NCBI GenBank assembly: GCA_947473045.1
Contig: CANJCO010000009.1
Span: forward strand, 53,361 to 117,360
Reading direction: 5' to 3'
Source: Myxococcales bacterium
GTDB lineage: Bacteria; Myxococcota_A; Polyangia; Polyangiales; Polyangiaceae
Length of the DNA stretch: 64,000 nt
A model generated the notes under the pieces. The model saw only the letters and a program-made list of their open reading frames with translations. It had not been told where the DNA came from and searched no databases. The position numbers were made by a program, and so were the translations under genes. Shown piece by piece: positions 63,781 to 64,000 of the stretch (position 1 is the stretch's first letter; the number at the start of each line of letters is the position of its first letter).

Positions 63781-63935
63781 GCGAAAGTGATGCTCTTGGT
63801 TGCCCACTTGCAGCCACAACCCGTACCAGCGATACCGCCCTTGATCGCCGTGCGAACGCGGGTGCGCTTCACTTCGAGCGACAGGTCATTCGTGTTCGTG
63901 TCGACGACGTTCGTGGTGACGGTCTGCTTCTTCAT
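63777..63935 (-). CDS. RiPP-like precursor peptide, copy 1
   Basis: A 52-residue peptide starting at ATG 63935 with a good ribosome binding site (GCAGGAGC, about 8 bases upstream). The leader (residues 1-34) ends in IKGG and the tail is IAGTGCGCKWATKSITFA, with two Cys and four Ser/Thr. The tail aligns with that of copy 2 around GCGC/NGCG and W. Such a leader with a Gly-Gly boundary and a Cys- and Thr-bearing core fits a lanthipeptide or related RiPP precursor. Upstream sequence leaves the window 65 bases away, so modifying enzymes may lie just outside. Confidence 0.75.
   Translation of the reverse strand: MKKQTVTTNVVDTNTNDLSLEVKRTRVRTAIKGGIAGTGCGCKWATKSITFA
63841..63935 (-). repeat. 95-nt leader repeat, copy 1
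   Basis: Partner of 63686-63780, shifted by 155 bases. Conservation stops at the leader-core junction. Confidence 0.9.
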
Positions 63936-64000
63936 GGTGGGCTCCTGCGGGTGGCTTGGCTGCGGCGACGAGCGCCGCGAAACTTGTCGGGAGCGAATCG

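Overview
This window looks like chromosomal DNA of a high-GC myxobacterium, most likely from the class Polyangia (Sorangium/Labilithrix/Sandaracinus-type bacteria). That placement is an inference from gene content. There are three sigma-54 activators (two with FHA domains), three transmembrane Ser/Thr kinases (two with the lineage-typical HRDLTPQN/HRDVTPHN catalytic loop), two PP2C phosphatases, PEGA/TPR proteins, a DUF1592/DUF1552 pair, type IV pilus genes, and many lipoproteins with Ala/Asp/Gly-rich linkers after the lipid-anchor cysteine.

Layout. 1-9.8 kb: 3' end of a sigma-54 activator, a lipoprotein, a translationally coupled DUF1592-DUF1552 pair, an aldehyde dehydrogenase, a GreA/GreB-like factor, GTP-dependent PEP carboxykinase and a lipoprotein. 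9.8-16.1 kb: small secreted proteins, then a tightly overlapping heavy-metal RND efflux operon (outer-membrane factor, adaptor, pump). 16.1-25.4 kb: PP2C phosphatase, hydrolase, a PpiD-like foldase coupled to an M16 peptidase, a PilZ protein and an FHA/sigma-54 activator. 25.4-33.4 kb: kinase plus overlapping TPR protein, C-type-lectin-like lipoprotein, MlaC-like protein, pilC-pilS and a serine hydrolase. 33.4-43 kb: UbiB-like kinase divergent from glpK, UPF0158, phosphatase, CDF transporter coupled to a BMP-type binding protein, aminotransferase, GrpB. 43-50.6 kb: beta-barrel protein overlapping a zinc-ribbon kinase, cNMP/DUF1003 protein, a cobalamin riboswitch with one lipoprotein gene, a two-module cysteine-rich lipoprotein, and serS. 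50.6-58.6 kb: candidate sigma-54-driven small RNA, BNR-repeat protein, tRNA-Cys, acetyltransferase, LanC-like protein, FHA/sigma-54 activator, and a kinase facing a PP2C phosphatase. 58.6-64 kb: a leftward run of a TPR/PEGA protein, a trypsin-like protease and two large surface lipoproteins, preceded by two tandem 50-52-residue peptides.

The strongest candidates for new biology are four. (1) The tandem peptides at 63628-63935 share a leader that is identical over 95 nt, and they diverge exactly at a Gly-Gly boundary into different Cys/Thr-rich tails, as expected for RiPP precursors. (2) A short transcription unit at 50668-50801 has a near-consensus -24/-12 promoter and a strong intrinsic terminator but no ORF. 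(3) A 13-bp palindrome, roughly RTGYA-N3-TRCAY, occurs 15 times by hand count where composition predicts about one. (4) A cobalamin riboswitch drives a single surface lipoprotein with no transporter or biosynthetic gene beside it.

No insertion sequences, CRISPR arrays or rRNA genes were seen, and no gene-free stretch exceeds about 250 bases apart from the one holding tRNA-Cys.
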